Shown piece after piece: positions 1 through 7,762 of a DNA stretch of 23,464 nt. The notes under the pieces were generated by a model. The model saw nothing but the letters and a program-made list of their open reading frames with translations, ran no database searches and was not told where the DNA came from. The DNA is from an uncultured Senegalimassilia sp. (GTDB taxonomy: Bacteria; Actinomycetota; Coriobacteriia; Coriobacteriales; Eggerthellaceae): assembly GCF_934632265.1 (NCBI RefSeq), contig NZ_CAKTYH010000017.1:1-23464 (forward strand), in the 5' to 3' direction. The translations under genes were made by a program, and so were the position numbers. Numbering within the stretch: position 1 is the first letter of the stretch; each line of letters begins with the position of its first letter.

Positions 1-1328
1 AAAACGCCCGCCCGATATCGGCGGCCACCGTGTACGAGGCGCTGCTGGTGGTGCATCTGTACCTGGCAACCGCCACCATGCTGTCGGCATACGCCAACCA
101 CGGCACCCTGCTGCTGCACCTGCGCGTAACGGCGCTGCCCTTAAGCGTGCTGCTCTGGTTCAACCTGGCATTGGCGGTTGTGGGCCTGGCGCTTGCCATC
201 CGCTACCGCAAACCGGTCATGACCTGGGAGATCGCCCTGTTCGCCCTGTGCTCGCCGCCCGTCATCGACGCCGCCGGCGCCTTCGCACCGTACCTGTTCA
301 TAGCCGACGCCGCGTTCCTGACGTTCCGCGTGAGCGCCGGATTGATCTTGGACATCCGGCGGTTCCGCAACAGCATCACGCAGCTTTCCGCCATCGAGGC
401 CATCGACCGCCTGCCCGAGGGCCTTGCCATGGCCGAGCGGGGCGGGCGCGTGCTGTACATGAACGACGCCATGCGGTGGTGCCTCATGGAGCTCGGCTTC
501 GCCACCGACTTATCCGACGTCAGCATGCTATGGGAAAACCTGTGCGAAATCGCGGAACGCGGCGCCGCGCCCATAAACGACGTGCTGCCCGAAGGCGTGC
601 GCATCCAGGTCGGGGAAGGCGACGTGCGCCTGTTCAAGCGCGACACCGCCGAGGTTAACGGCAAGACCTACCGCCGCCTGACGGCCATCGACGTCACGGA
701 GGAGGAACGCCTCAACGTCACCATCGCACGCACGAACGACCTGCTTGAGCAGGCGAACCTCGAGTTGGAGGAATCGCTTGCGGGCGTCCGCGAGGTCGCG
801 CGCAACGAGGCAATGCTGCACATGAAGGCGCGCGTGCACGACACCATCGGCCAGCGTCTTTCCATCCTGCACCGCTATCTTGAGGACGGCAGCAGCAACC
901 CTGAGGCGCTCGACCAGGTCACGGACCTGGTGCGCAGCATGATGGAGGACCTTACGCGCGCCGACGACGAGCAATCGCCCACCGAGCTGACGTCCATCGT
1001 GCACGCCTTCGAGCTGGTGGGAGTGCGCATCGAGCAGATCGGCAGCCTTCCCGAGGCGCCCGCCGCGGCCGAGGCGTTCGTCACCATCTGCCGCGAGGCC
1101 GCCACCAACGCCGTCAAGCACGGGCAGGCCCACAACGTGCGCATCGCCTTCGGGGAAAGCGACAGGTCGTACACGCTGCGTGTAACCAACGATGGCCTTG
1201 CGGGTCCCAGCGATTTCCGCGAGGGAACGGGGCTTCCCAGCATGTGCGAGGCCGTTGGCGCGGTCGGCGGCACCTGCCAGGTGACGGCCACCCAGCCTTT
1301 CACGCTAGAAGCGGTGGTTCCACGGTAG
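1..1328 (+). CDS. Sensor histidine kinase, NarL/LuxR-partner type (5' end cut by the window)
   Basis: Membrane sensor kinase expected to autophosphorylate on His and pass the phosphate to the regulator encoded just downstream. The frame is open from base 3; the first start codon in the window is GTG at 30, without a convincing ribosome site, so the true start may lie upstream. Numbering from that GTG: hydrophobic helices lie in residues 1-58 and about 66-105, then a PAS-like stretch near 125-225 and a coiled coil at about 230-265. The phospho-acceptor is His270 in RVHDTIGQRLS, typical of HisKA_3 kinases. The ATPase domain shows an N-box (EAATN, 356-360), an NDG motif near 387-389 and GTGLPSM at 399-405. 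The family assignment is firm. The signal sensed is not readable. Confidence 0.88.
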   Translation, partial: NARPISAATVYEALLVVHLYLATATMLSAYANHGTLLLHLRVTALPLSVLLWFNLALAVVGLALAIRYRKPVMTWEIALFALCSPPVIDAAGAFAPYLFIADAAFLTFRVSAGLILDIRRFRNSITQLSAIEAIDRLPEGLAMAERGGRVLYMNDAMRWCLMELGFATDLSDVSMLWENLCEIAERGAAPINDVLPEGVRIQVGEGDVRLFKRDTAEVNGKTYRRLTAIDVTEEERLNVTIARTNDLLEQANLELEESLAGVREVARNEAMLHMKARVHDTIGQRLSILHRYLEDGSSNPEALDQVTDLVRSMMEDLTRADDEQSPTELTSIVHAFELVGVRIEQIGSLPEAPAAAEAFVTICREAATNAVKHGQAHNVRIAFGESDRSYTLRVTNDGLAGPSDFREGTGLPSMCEAVGAVGGTCQVTATQPFTLEAVVPR

Positions 1329-1338
1329 AATAGAGGGC

Positions 1339-1358
1339 ATCGCCGCTGTTCCGGCGAT
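1339..1358 (+). other. Hairpin between kinase and regulator genes
   Basis: ATCGCCG and CGGCGAT form a perfect 7-bp stem with a 6-nt loop, in the 65-nt gap between the kinase stop and the regulator start. There is no T-run after it, so it is not a standard terminator. It might tune the ratio of kinase to regulator or stabilise the message. Confidence 0.35.
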
Positions 1359-1393
1359 ATGCAAGGACCGCCTTCTACGCCCAGGGGGACGCC

Positions 1394-2035
1394 ATGATCG
1401 ACATGGTCATCGCCGAAGATCAAGCCATGCTGCGCGATTCGCTCGCGTGCGCCATCGACATGCAGGACGACATGCACGTCGTGGCGGCCATCGCCGATGC
1501 GGCCGACGCCCTTTCCGCGGTCGAGAAGCACCACGCAAACCTAGCGCTTTTGGACGTGTGCACGGAAAACGATTCCAGCGGCATCGTGGCGGCTGCCGCC
1601 ATCAAGCAGGCGCACCCCGACGTGCGCGTGGTCATCATGACGGGCATGCCCGAGATCACGTTCGTCGAACAGGCTCGCGCCGCCGGCGTGGACAGCTTCG
1701 TGTACAAAAATGTGGGAACGGCCGAGCTCATCGCCGTCATCCGCTCCACCATGGAGGGCTATTCCACGTTTCCCCGCCCTCAATCCAACGCGCTTTCCGG
1801 CGCAGCGGCACTCACGCAAACCGAGATCGACATCCTGCGCCTGGTGTGCGAGACCAAAACGCGCAAGGAGATCGCGCAGGAGCTGTACCTGTCCGAAGGC
1901 ACCGTGAAGCGCCACATCTCCGAAATCCTGGCGAAAACCGGCTACGACAACATCCTGCGCCTTGCCGTGCACGCGGTTTCCAGCGGCCTGATCATCCCCG
2001 GCATGGGCCGCACCGGCGAGCAATCCGAGGAGTAG
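1394..2035 (+). CDS. Response regulator, NarL/FixJ (LuxR-HTH) family
   Basis: A 213-residue DNA-binding response regulator, the likely partner of the kinase 65 nt upstream. The receiver domain (about 1-120) has the acidic pair E8/D9, phospho-acceptor D54 in ALLDV, T83 in VIMTG and K105 in VYKN, so all switch residues are present. A LuxR-type helix-turn-helix follows at about 140-195, with the family pattern LTQTEIDILRL, KEIAQELYLSEGTVKRH and a C-terminal helix. The ATG at 1394 is preceded by AGGGGGA at a good distance. Its targets cannot be read; neighbouring genes on the same strand are possible. Two hairpins follow the stop codon. Confidence 0.92.
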   Translation: MIDMVIAEDQAMLRDSLACAIDMQDDMHVVAAIADAADALSAVEKHHANLALLDVCTENDSSGIVAAAAIKQAHPDVRVVIMTGMPEITFVEQARAAGVDSFVYKNVGTAELIAVIRSTMEGYSTFPRPQSNALSGAAALTQTEIDILRLVCETKTRKEIAQELYLSEGTVKRHISEILAKTGYDNILRLAVHAVSSGLIIPGMGRTGEQSEE

Positions 2036-2049
2036 GGCGCATAACTGCA

Positions 2050-2089
2050 GCCCTTCGGGGCCTTGCATGTAGTCGGGCACGCCCCGACT
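2050..2089 (+). terminator. Tandem hairpins after the response regulator
   Basis: GCCC-TTCG-GGGC at 2050-2061 is a short stem with a stable UUCG tetraloop. AGTCGGG/CCCGACT at 2071-2077 and 2083-2089 is a perfect 7-bp stem with a 5-nt loop. Only a few Ts follow, so termination may be inefficient. The rest of the roughly 300-bp gap (2036-2337) shows no gene that I can support. Confidence 0.45.
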
Positions 2090-2337
2090 TCTGTACGTCT
2101 CTTCCGGTCATTTACGCGAAATACCTGGCGCATCGCCCAACCCTGCCTTTCGCTGCTTTCGCGCGCCTCTTCCTGCGCACCAGCTCAGAACCTCCAACCC
2201 ATACCGCATGCCTTCGCGGCAACCTGGGCCGTTCGGTTCGCTTTTGCTCCCCTTTTCGAGCCGCGGGGCGCTTCTTCGCCTTCCTCGCTTCTGCCATTAT
2301 CAAGGCACGGAGTTGGAGACGATGAAAGGGGCGCGAC

Positions 2338-3069
2338 ATGGGGCTGTTCGGAAAGATGTTCGAAAAGAAAACCTGCAGCATCTGCGGCGGCGAGATCGGG
2401 CTTCTGGGCAATCGCAAGCTTGAGGACGGCAACCTGTGCAAGGAGTGCGCGGGAAAGCTGTCGCCGTTCTTCAGCGACCGACGCGCAAGCACCGTCGAGC
2501 AGATCGCCGAGCAGCTTGAGTATCGCGAGGCCAACCGCCAGAAGGTGGCGGAGCTCAACGTCACGCGCACGCTCGGCTGCGACATGAAGGTGATGCTCGA
2601 CGAGGACGCAAAGCGCTTCATCGTCACGCGCAATTCCCGTTGGCGCGACGCAAACCCCGACGTTATGGACTTCTCCCAGGTCACGGGCTGTGACACTGAG
2701 ATTCGCGAAACCCGCAGCGAGCTCACCTGGAAAGACGATGAGGGTCATTCGCAAAGCTACGACCCGCCGCGCTACGACATCGACTACGACGTGTACGTCA
2801 CCATCCACGTGAACTCGCCGTACTTCAACGAGATCACGTTCAAGGTCAACGATTACCGCATCGAGGAGCGCAATTCCGTGGAATATCGCGAGGCGGAGCG
2901 TCAGGCGCAGCAGATCCGCGAGGCACTCACGCAGCTGCGCGAAACCGTCCGCGAGCAGGCAGCAGCGGCCGCGGCGCCGAAAACCGCGCAAACCTGCCCG
3001 TTCTGCGGCGCCACCACCGTCCCCGACGCGCAAGGTCGCTGCGAGTACTGCGGCGGCGCGATGGGATAA
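2338..3069 (+). CDS. DUF4428-type zinc-ribbon protein with a second zinc ribbon at the C-terminus
   Basis: A 243-residue protein of unknown function. The N-terminus matches the DUF4428 pattern: CSICGGEIG (C13, C16), a KLEDG turn, then CKEC (C34, C37) followed by KLSPFF. The middle (about 60-195) is charged and mixed alpha/beta, with no catalytic motif that I recognise. An alanine-rich linker leads to a second ribbon, CPFCG (C220, C223) and CEYCGG (C235, C238). There is no signal peptide or membrane helix, so it is probably cytoplasmic. The ATG at 2338 follows GAAAGGGG. A 97-nt gap with a CCTTCGG/CCGAAGG hairpin (3116-3136) separates it from the lipoprotein gene, so the two may share a transcript. 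Confidence 0.82.
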   Translation: MGLFGKMFEKKTCSICGGEIGLLGNRKLEDGNLCKECAGKLSPFFSDRRASTVEQIAEQLEYREANRQKVAELNVTRTLGCDMKVMLDEDAKRFIVTRNSRWRDANPDVMDFSQVTGCDTEIRETRSELTWKDDEGHSQSYDPPRYDIDYDVYVTIHVNSPYFNEITFKVNDYRIEERNSVEYREAERQAQQIREALTQLRETVREQAAAAAAPKTAQTCPFCGATTVPDAQGRCEYCGGAMG

Positions 3070-3175
3070 GCGCCTGCCGGTTCGATTCGCGGCAAGCGCG
3101 TGACCAGGGCACACGCCTTCGGCAAGGGACCGAAGGTTCGCCATAGGAGCATCAAATAGAAAGGGAGTGAGGGAC

Positions 3176-3988
3176 ATGAAGAGGAAGCTATTGGTATGCG
3201 CGTTGGTAGCATGCGCGATGACGCTGTGCTTGGCACTGACCGGCTGCGGCGGTGGCGGCGCGACCAACGACAAGGACGCGAAGGAAGCGTTCATCGGCTC
3301 GTGGAAGCTGGCGGGCATGGTGTCCGACGGCGAAGAGGCCACCGCTGAGGACATCGCCATGCTCGACGCGTTCGGCATGAGCGTGGGCCTGAACGTCAAC
3401 GAGGACGGCACCTGCGCGCTCATCATGTTCGGCGAGCCCCTTGACGGCACGTGGGAGGCCAAGAGCGCCACGGAGGCCAAGTTCACCATCGACGGCAGCC
3501 CCATCACCGCAACCATCACCGACGGTAAGCTGCAGATGACCGACGACGGCTACGCCATGACGTTCGAGCGCGGCGAGGTCAAGACCGACGGCAACGCCGG
3601 CGATGCGAAGGCAGCAACCACCACCGAGAAGAGCACCGTTGCCGTTGACAAGATGCTCGTCGATGACGAGAACTGCACCATCACCGTGCTGAACAAGAAG
3701 CAGGATTGGCTCGACGACTGCGGCTACACCTTCAAGGTTGAGAACAAGACCGCCGACAAGACTATCCTGTTCATGGCCGAGTACGGCACCTTCAGCGTCG
3801 ACGGCCAGATGGTCGACTTCACCCTGACCGAGACCGTCAAGCCCGGCATGTTCGCCGAGACCTTCGGTTACTTCGACAGCACCAAGATCACCGACATTGA
3901 AGCGATGAAGAACGTCGCCGGTACCATCAGCGTGATGGACAACGACACCTACGACACCGTTGCCAGCTATCCGATCGAGATTGCCTAG
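3176..3988 (+). CDS. Secreted lipoprotein with a lipocalin-like N-terminal half
   Basis: A 270-residue predicted lipoprotein. The signal peptide has KRK, a hydrophobic core and the lipobox LTGC, so Cys24 would be lipidated and anchor the protein outside the membrane. A glycine-rich spacer follows. The first half (about 35-120) resembles small lipocalin-like domains: a GSWKL opening, NEDGTC, DGTWEA, then DGKLQMTDDG. The second half (about 150-270) is beta-rich and looks like an Ig-like or DUF domain of surface lipoproteins. ATG 3176 is preferred over GTG 3167, because GGGAG at 3163-3167 sits at proper spacing for the ATG but abuts the GTG. A strong terminator follows at 4010-4036. The function is unknown. 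Confidence 0.85.
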   Translation: MKRKLLVCALVACAMTLCLALTGCGGGGATNDKDAKEAFIGSWKLAGMVSDGEEATAEDIAMLDAFGMSVGLNVNEDGTCALIMFGEPLDGTWEAKSATEAKFTIDGSPITATITDGKLQMTDDGYAMTFERGEVKTDGNAGDAKAATTTEKSTVAVDKMLVDDENCTITVLNKKQDWLDDCGYTFKVENKTADKTILFMAEYGTFSVDGQMVDFTLTETVKPGMFAETFGYFDSTKITDIEAMKNVAGTISVMDNDTYDTVASYPIEIA

Positions 3989-4009
3989 CACCACGCGCAA
4001 CGCGACCGA

Positions 4010-4036
4010 AGCGCCTCCCCCACGGGAGGCGCTTTT
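4010..4036 (+). terminator. Intrinsic terminator of the lipoprotein gene
   Basis: AAGCGCCTCCC pairs with GGGAGGCGCTT (about 11 bp, 3-nt loop CAC) and is followed by TTTTCGTTT. The hairpin starts 22 nt after the stop codon. Confidence 0.9.
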
Positions 4037-4058
4037 CGTTTCTCCACAATTTCAACGC

Positions 4059-4088
4059 TTACGAAACGGCTGCGGTTTCTGCTAGGCT
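4059..4088 (+). promoter_or_regulatory. Putative promoter of the MFS leader transcript
   Basis: An extended -10, TGC-TAGGCT (-10 hexamer at 4083-4088), lies 18 bp after a weak -35 TTACGA (4059-4064). It sits between the lipoprotein terminator and the leader hairpin. That position is the best argument for it, since the downstream hairpin needs its own transcript. Confidence 0.4.
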
Positions 4089-4120
4089 AAAGGCAATTAG
4101 TGGTAGTCAGTAGCGCCCTT

Positions 4121-4174
4121 AAGCGGGGGCTGCAAAGGATGAAAGCTTCCTTTGCAGCCCCCGCTTTTTGTTTT
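4121..4174 (+). terminator. Strong terminator-like hairpin in the MFS leader (candidate attenuator)
   Basis: Bases 4121-4139 pair perfectly with 4148-4166 (19 bp, 8-nt loop), and a T-rich tract, TTTTTGTTTT, follows. It lies about 65 nt upstream of the MFS start and about 35 nt after the predicted promoter, so it would stop most transcripts before the gene unless read-through is controlled. A second stem, CTTTTGCGC (4184-4192) with GCGCAAAAG (4206-4214), ends just before the GGAAAGG ribosome-site region. It competes with a CCGGGC/GCCCGG pairing (4177-4182 with 4191-4196). Confidence 0.75.
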
Positions 4175-4240
4175 GCCCGGGCTCTTTTGCGCCCGGTCAG
4201 GTGCTGCGCAAAAGTCGGAAAGGAATATACGGAAAACACT

Positions 4241-5773
4241 ATGCAAGGTTTTGATCCCCATAAGGCGCACGTTGAGGTTGCGCACCCCTACCTGACCATG
4301 ATGGGCCTGTATCTGGGCGGTTTCACGGGCATGTTCAGCGAGACGTCGCTCAATATCGCGCTGCCGCAGCTGACCGAGGCGTTCGGCGTCGACGTTGCCG
4401 TGATGCAGTGGATGGTCGTCGGATATATGCTGGTCATCGGCATCGTGCTGCCCTTCGCCAGCCTGCTTATGAAGTGGTTCAGCGTACGCAAGCTCACGCT
4501 ATTCGCGCTTGGCGCGTTCTTCGTCGGCTCGCTGATCAGCGGGTTCGCCCCCAGCTTCGAGTTGATGCTGGCGGGCCGCCTGGTGCAAGGCGTGGGCACG
4601 GGCCTGGTCCTGCCCATGATGTTCGCCGTGGTGCTTGAGGTGTTCCCGCCGGTGAAGATCGGCGCCGCCATGGGCCTGACGGCGCTCATCATCATGTTCG
4701 CCCCCGCCATCGGTCCTACCCTCTCGGGCATCATTCTGGGAGTGCTGAGCTGGCGCTTCATCTTCTTCACCTTCGCCGTGGTACTGGCCGTGGCCATGGT
4801 GTTCGCAGCGAAGTTCCTGGTGAACCCCTACGAGCTGACGCGCCCGCGCGTCGATGCGGTCTCGTGCGTGCTGTCGTGCCTGGGATTCGGCGGCGTGGTG
4901 TTGGGCGCCGGGCTTGCCAGCCTGTACGGATGGACCAGCGTCGAGGTGGTGTCCGCGCTGGTCATCGGCGTGGTCTGCATTGCCGCGTACGTGTATCGCC
5001 AGCTGCACATGGAGATTCCCGTGCTGGATGTGCGCGTGTTCTGCCAGCAGGGCTACCACGTGGGCGTGACGCTGGTGATGCTGAACTTCGGCATCACGCT
5101 GTCGGCCATGTACCTGTTGCCGCAGTACATCCAAAGCGGCATGCTGCTGCCCGTCGCCATGGCCGGCATGCTCATGCTGCCCGGCGGCGTGGTGAACTGC
5201 ATCGTGTCCATGATCGCCGGCGGCCTATACGACCGCATCGGCGCCCGCATCCCGGCGCGCGCGGGCTTCGCCCTGTCCATCGTGGGCACCGTGATGTTCC
5301 TATTCGCGACGCCCGAAACGCCGATCGCGTATGTGATCTGCGCTCATGTGATCTTGATGATCGGCGTGCCGCTGGCCATGTCGCCGAGCCAGACGAGCGC
5401 CCTGAACTCGCTGCCGCACCGCATGAACGCGGACGGCTCCACCATGATGAACACCCTGCAGCAGGTGCTCGGCGCCATTGCCACCGCCGTCGCCACCAGC
5501 CTGCTGGGCATGGGCCAGGCGGCAAGCGCGGAAGGCGGCGCGGTCGCGTTCACCAACGGCGTACACTGGGGCTTCACGTTCACCCTGGTGCTTGCGATTG
5601 CCGCGCTGGCGGTATCGATGCTGCTGAAGAAGCGCAGCTACGCCGGCGATGATGCGCCCGCAGGCGACAATGCGCCGGCAAGCGCCCCGCAGGCCGAGAG
5701 CGCAACGGCCGCCGCCAAGGGATGCCAACAGAAGCCGAGGAAACCCGTAGAGGCTGTTGCTGAAATCCACTAG
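4241..5773 (+). CDS. MFS drug-type efflux transporter, DHA2 (EmrB/QacA) family
   Basis: A 510-residue integral membrane exporter, expected to be driven by the proton gradient and to expel drugs or other small amphipathic compounds. The DHA2 signature is clear: SETSLNIALPQL in helix 1, then MQWMVVGYML in helix 2. Helix 4-5 has GRLVQGVGTGLVLPMMF followed by GAAMGLTALI and PTLSGIIL, the antiporter-type motif. About 14 hydrophobic segments fill the chain, and a hydrophilic Ala-rich tail closes it. The reading frame is open further upstream to 4100, but that would run through the leader hairpin; ATG 4241 with GGAAAGGAA/GGAAAA upstream is the sensible start. Expression probably depends on read-through of the leader hairpin. 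The substrate is unknown. Confidence 0.88.
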   Translation: MQGFDPHKAHVEVAHPYLTMMGLYLGGFTGMFSETSLNIALPQLTEAFGVDVAVMQWMVVGYMLVIGIVLPFASLLMKWFSVRKLTLFALGAFFVGSLISGFAPSFELMLAGRLVQGVGTGLVLPMMFAVVLEVFPPVKIGAAMGLTALIIMFAPAIGPTLSGIILGVLSWRFIFFTFAVVLAVAMVFAAKFLVNPYELTRPRVDAVSCVLSCLGFGGVVLGAGLASLYGWTSVEVVSALVIGVVCIAAYVYRQLHMEIPVLDVRVFCQQGYHVGVTLVMLNFGITLSAMYLLPQYIQSGMLLPVAMAGMLMLPGGVVNCIVSMIAGGLYDRIGARIPARAGFALSIVGTVMFLFATPETPIAYVICAHVILMIGVPLAMSPSQTSALNSLPHRMNADGSTMMNTLQQVLGAIATAVATSLLGMGQAASAEGGAVAFTNGVHWGFTFTLVLAIAALAVSMLLKKRSYAGDDAPAGDNAPASAPQAESATAAAKGCQQKPRKPVEAVAEIH

Positions 5774-5986
5774 CAAAACCCGAGGGCGCTCCAAAGGCCG
5801 GTGCCGAGAGCTGCTGGCAAACGGAATCGAAAGCCCACGCGACTCCGGCGTCCCCGCGTGGGCTGGTAACACAAATGCCGGAGAGGATGCCGGCAAGAGA
5901 AGTCAGCTGTCGATGCAAATAGTTCTCCTACGTTGCTTATTCCCCATCTGGTGTGTTTCTTGCAGCAAATGATGACCGGTTTACTC

Positions 5987-6010
5987 ACTGTGCAGAAAAT
6001 GCACAGTTTT
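5987..6010 (+). terminator. Weak intrinsic terminator candidate downstream of the MFS gene
   Basis: ACTGTGCA and TGCACAGT form an 8-bp stem with loop GAAAA, followed directly by TTT. It is AT-richer and shorter than the other terminators in this window, and 213 nt past the stop codon. Confidence 0.4.
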
Positions 6011-6103
6011 AGGCCTGTTTTCACGGCAGCAGCTTACGATGCACCGCTCGGTCACCGTCTTACACCGGTTAACTGATGCCGTCAATCACGTTTGCGTATA
6101 CGA

Positions 6104-6130
6104 AAGAAGGGGGCCACAGGCCCCCTTCTT
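6104..6130 (-). terminator. Terminator of dapL, possibly bidirectional
   Basis: AAGAAGGGGGCC pairs with GGCCCCCTTCTT (12 bp, 3-nt loop), about 43 nt past the dapL stop on the minus strand. The A/T-rich stem foot supplies a short U-tract in both directions. Confidence 0.75.
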
Positions 6131-6172
6131 CGCAACTCCGCATGATGCGTCAACGGGCAACAGCCCGCTACC

Positions 6173-7396
6173 CTACTCCGCCATGAGTTTCTGGATGCGC
6201 TCCATGGCCTCGACCGTGGCGTCGGCATCGCCGAAGGCGGTCAGGCGCACGTAGCCCTCGCCCGAGGGGCCGAAGCCCGCACCCGGCGTGGTGATAATGT
6301 TCGCCTCAGTCAGCAGCTTGTCGAAGAACTCCCAGCTGCCCATGCCCTCAGGCGTCTTGCACCAGATATATGGGCTGTTCACCGCGCCGTACACGGTGAA
6401 CCCGGCGGCCTCGAGGCCCTCCTTGATCACGCGCGCGTTGTTGCGGTAGTACGCAAGCGTCTCCTCGATCTGGCGCTCGCCTTCCTCGGTGTAGATGGCA
6501 GCGGCACCGCGCTGGATGATGTAGCTGGCGCCGTTGAACTTCGTGCACTGGCGGCGGTTCCACATGGCGTTGAAGCTCTGGCCGTCGCGGACCAGCTCCT
6601 TGGGCACCACGGTGTAGCCGCAGCGCGCGCCGGTGAAGCCCGCCGTCTTGGAGAACGAGCGGAACTCGATGGCGCAGGTCTTGGCGCCTTCCACCTCGTA
6701 GATGGAATGCGGCACGCCCTCTTCGGTGATGAAACGCTCGTAAGCGGCATCGAACATGATGATGGCGTCGTTGGCGTTAGCGTAATCGACCCACACCTTC
6801 AGCTGCTCGGCGTTGAGCACCGTGCCGGTGGGGTTGTTCGGGCTGCATAGGTAGATGACATCCGCGCGGCCCTCGGGCAGCCCCGGGCAAAAGCCGTTCT
6901 CGGCGGTGGTGGGCATGTACACGATGTTCGTCCAGCGCTCTGCCGCCTCGTCGTAGTCGCCCGCGCGACCAGCCATGGCGTTGGAGTCCACGTACACGGG
7001 ATACACCGGGTCGCACACGGCCACCACATTGTCGATGTCCAGGATATCGCCGATATTGCCGCAGTCGGACTTGGCGCCGTCGGAGATGAAGATCTCGTCA
7101 TCGGCGATGTCGACGCCGAGCGCGTGGAAGTCGCGCTTGGCGATGGCGGCGCGCAGGAAATCGTAGCCCTGCTCGGGGCCGTAGCCGTGGAAGGTTTCAG
7201 GCTTCGCCATGTCCTCGACGGCGGCGTGCATGGCCTCGATGACAGCCGGGACCAGCGGGCGCGTGACGTCGCCGATACCCATCTTGATGAGCTTCGCCTC
7301 GGGATGCGCCTCGGAATACGCGGCGGTACGGCGGGCGATCTCGGAGAACAGATAGCTGCCGGGAAGTTTCTGGTAATTCGGGTTGACCTTAGCCAC
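6173..7396 (-). CDS. dapL: LL-diaminopimelate aminotransferase
   Basis: A PLP-dependent enzyme that converts tetrahydrodipicolinate directly to LL-2,6-diaminopimelate, replacing the acyl-intermediate steps of lysine and peptidoglycan precursor synthesis. It has 407 residues, the family's usual length. The start of the mature frame, [15 protein letters not shown], is the DapL hallmark. Fold-type I aminotransferase residues are present: N188 in SPNNPTG, D216 and Y219 in DAAYE, and the Schiff-base lysine K250 in [12 protein letters not shown]. The GTG at 7396 is chosen because AAGGAGG (7403-7409) lies 6 nt before it; an upstream in-frame ATG at 7462 would add 22 low-complexity residues absent from the family. 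The gene appears monocistronic. Confidence 0.95.
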   Translation of the reverse strand: MAKVNPNYQKLPGSYLFSEIARRTAAYSEAHPEAKLIKMGIGDVTRPLVPAVIEAMHAAVEDMAKPETFHGYGPEQGYDFLRAAIAKRDFHALGVDIADDEIFISDGAKSDCGNIGDILDIDNVVAVCDPVYPVYVDSNAMAGRAGDYDEAAERWTNIVYMPTTAENGFCPGLPEGRADVIYLCSPNNPTGTVLNAEQLKVWVDYANANDAIIMFDAAYERFITEEGVPHSIYEVEGAKTCAIEFRSFSKTAGFTGARCGYTVVPKELVRDGQSFNAMWNRRQCTKFNGASYIIQRGAAAIYTEEGERQIEETLAYYRNNARVIKEGLEAAGFTVYGAVNSPYIWCKTPEGMGSWEFFDKLLTEANIITTPGAGFGPSGEGYVRLTAFGDADATVEAMERIQKLMAE

Positions 7397-7538
7397 GAAG
7401 GGCCTCCTTGCACGTTCGGTTTCCGCAAGCGGCGGCGCAACCGCGACCGCCGCAGTTTTCATACGGGCCCATTCTGCGGCGGATTTCCCCGAGATTCCCG
7501 AAATGTAACGTAGAGGTTCCCGGATTTAACACGGAAGA

Positions 7539-7555
7539 GCCGGCACAAAGCCGGC
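7539..7555 (-). terminator. Hairpin downstream of the flavoprotein gene
   Basis: GCCGGC-ACAAA-GCCGGC, extended by GAAG/CTTC after one mismatch, lies past the 34-bp repeats in the gap before dapL. There is no strong T-run in either direction, so its terminator role is tentative. Confidence 0.35.
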
Positions 7556-7593
7556 GCTTCACGAATGCGTCAAATTGCAACCCGGGAGCCGCC

Positions 7594-7762
7594 CGTGCTA
7601 GCGGATGCGGTTCATCATCTGGTCGCACGAGCTGCGGATGCGGTTCGCAATCCAGCCGCCCGAGTTAGCACTTGTGGTTCGCAATCTGGCGGCCCGAGCT
7701 AGCGGACGCAGCTCGCAACCTAGCAGCACGAACTAGCGGATGTAGTTCGTCATCTGGCCGCG
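7594..7762. repeat. Five tandem copies of a 34-bp degenerate unit
   Basis: Units at 7594-7627, 7628-7660, 7661-7694, 7695-7728 and 7729-7762 have period 34 (one is 33). Shared core: CGAGCTAGCGGATG, then GGTTCGCAATCTGG. The outermost units agree at about 27 of 34 positions. The last unit covers the final codons and stop of the flavoprotein gene on the minus strand, so the array looks like repeated duplication of that gene's 3' end. Because 34 is not a multiple of 3, the copies cannot extend the protein as in-frame repeats. Confidence 0.8.

Larger units (their letters stand above)
5774..6172. other. Gene-free 399-bp gap with isolated hairpins
   Basis: No credible gene: short reading frames here have no family features and no ribosome site. 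A perfect 10-bp stem lies at 5832-5841/5855-5864 (AGCCCACGCG with CGCGTGGGCT). An 8-bp stem, ACTGTGCA/TGCACAGT, at 5987-6007 ends in TTTT and may terminate the MFS transcript. The 12-bp stem at 6104-6130 is listed separately. Bases 5880-5985 look more AT-rich than the surrounding genes. Confidence 0.6.

Noticed and set aside
2185..3519. Long minus-strand reading frame across the zinc-ribbon and lipoprotein genes
   Set aside because: It covers two well-supported plus-strand genes and the gap between them, has no family features and no ribosome site.
4100..4240. N-terminal extension of the MFS exporter from GTG 4100
   Set aside because: The extension is the translation of a terminator hairpin, has no family match, and ATG 4241 gives the usual DHA2 start.
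5832..5890. Single CRISPR-repeat-like stretch (TCCCCGCGTGGGCTGG)
   Set aside because: It resembles type I-E repeats in base composition only. There is one copy, no regularly spaced repeats and no cas genes in the window.
7397..7462. Longer dapL start at ATG 7462
   Set aside because: The ideal AAGGAGG site lies inside this extension and serves GTG 7396; the extra 22 residues are not found in DapL.
7628..7660. tRNA-like T-arm (GGTTCGCAATCC)
   Set aside because: It has one extra base relative to a real T-loop, no acceptor or anticodon stem is present, and it is one unit of the 34-bp tandem array.
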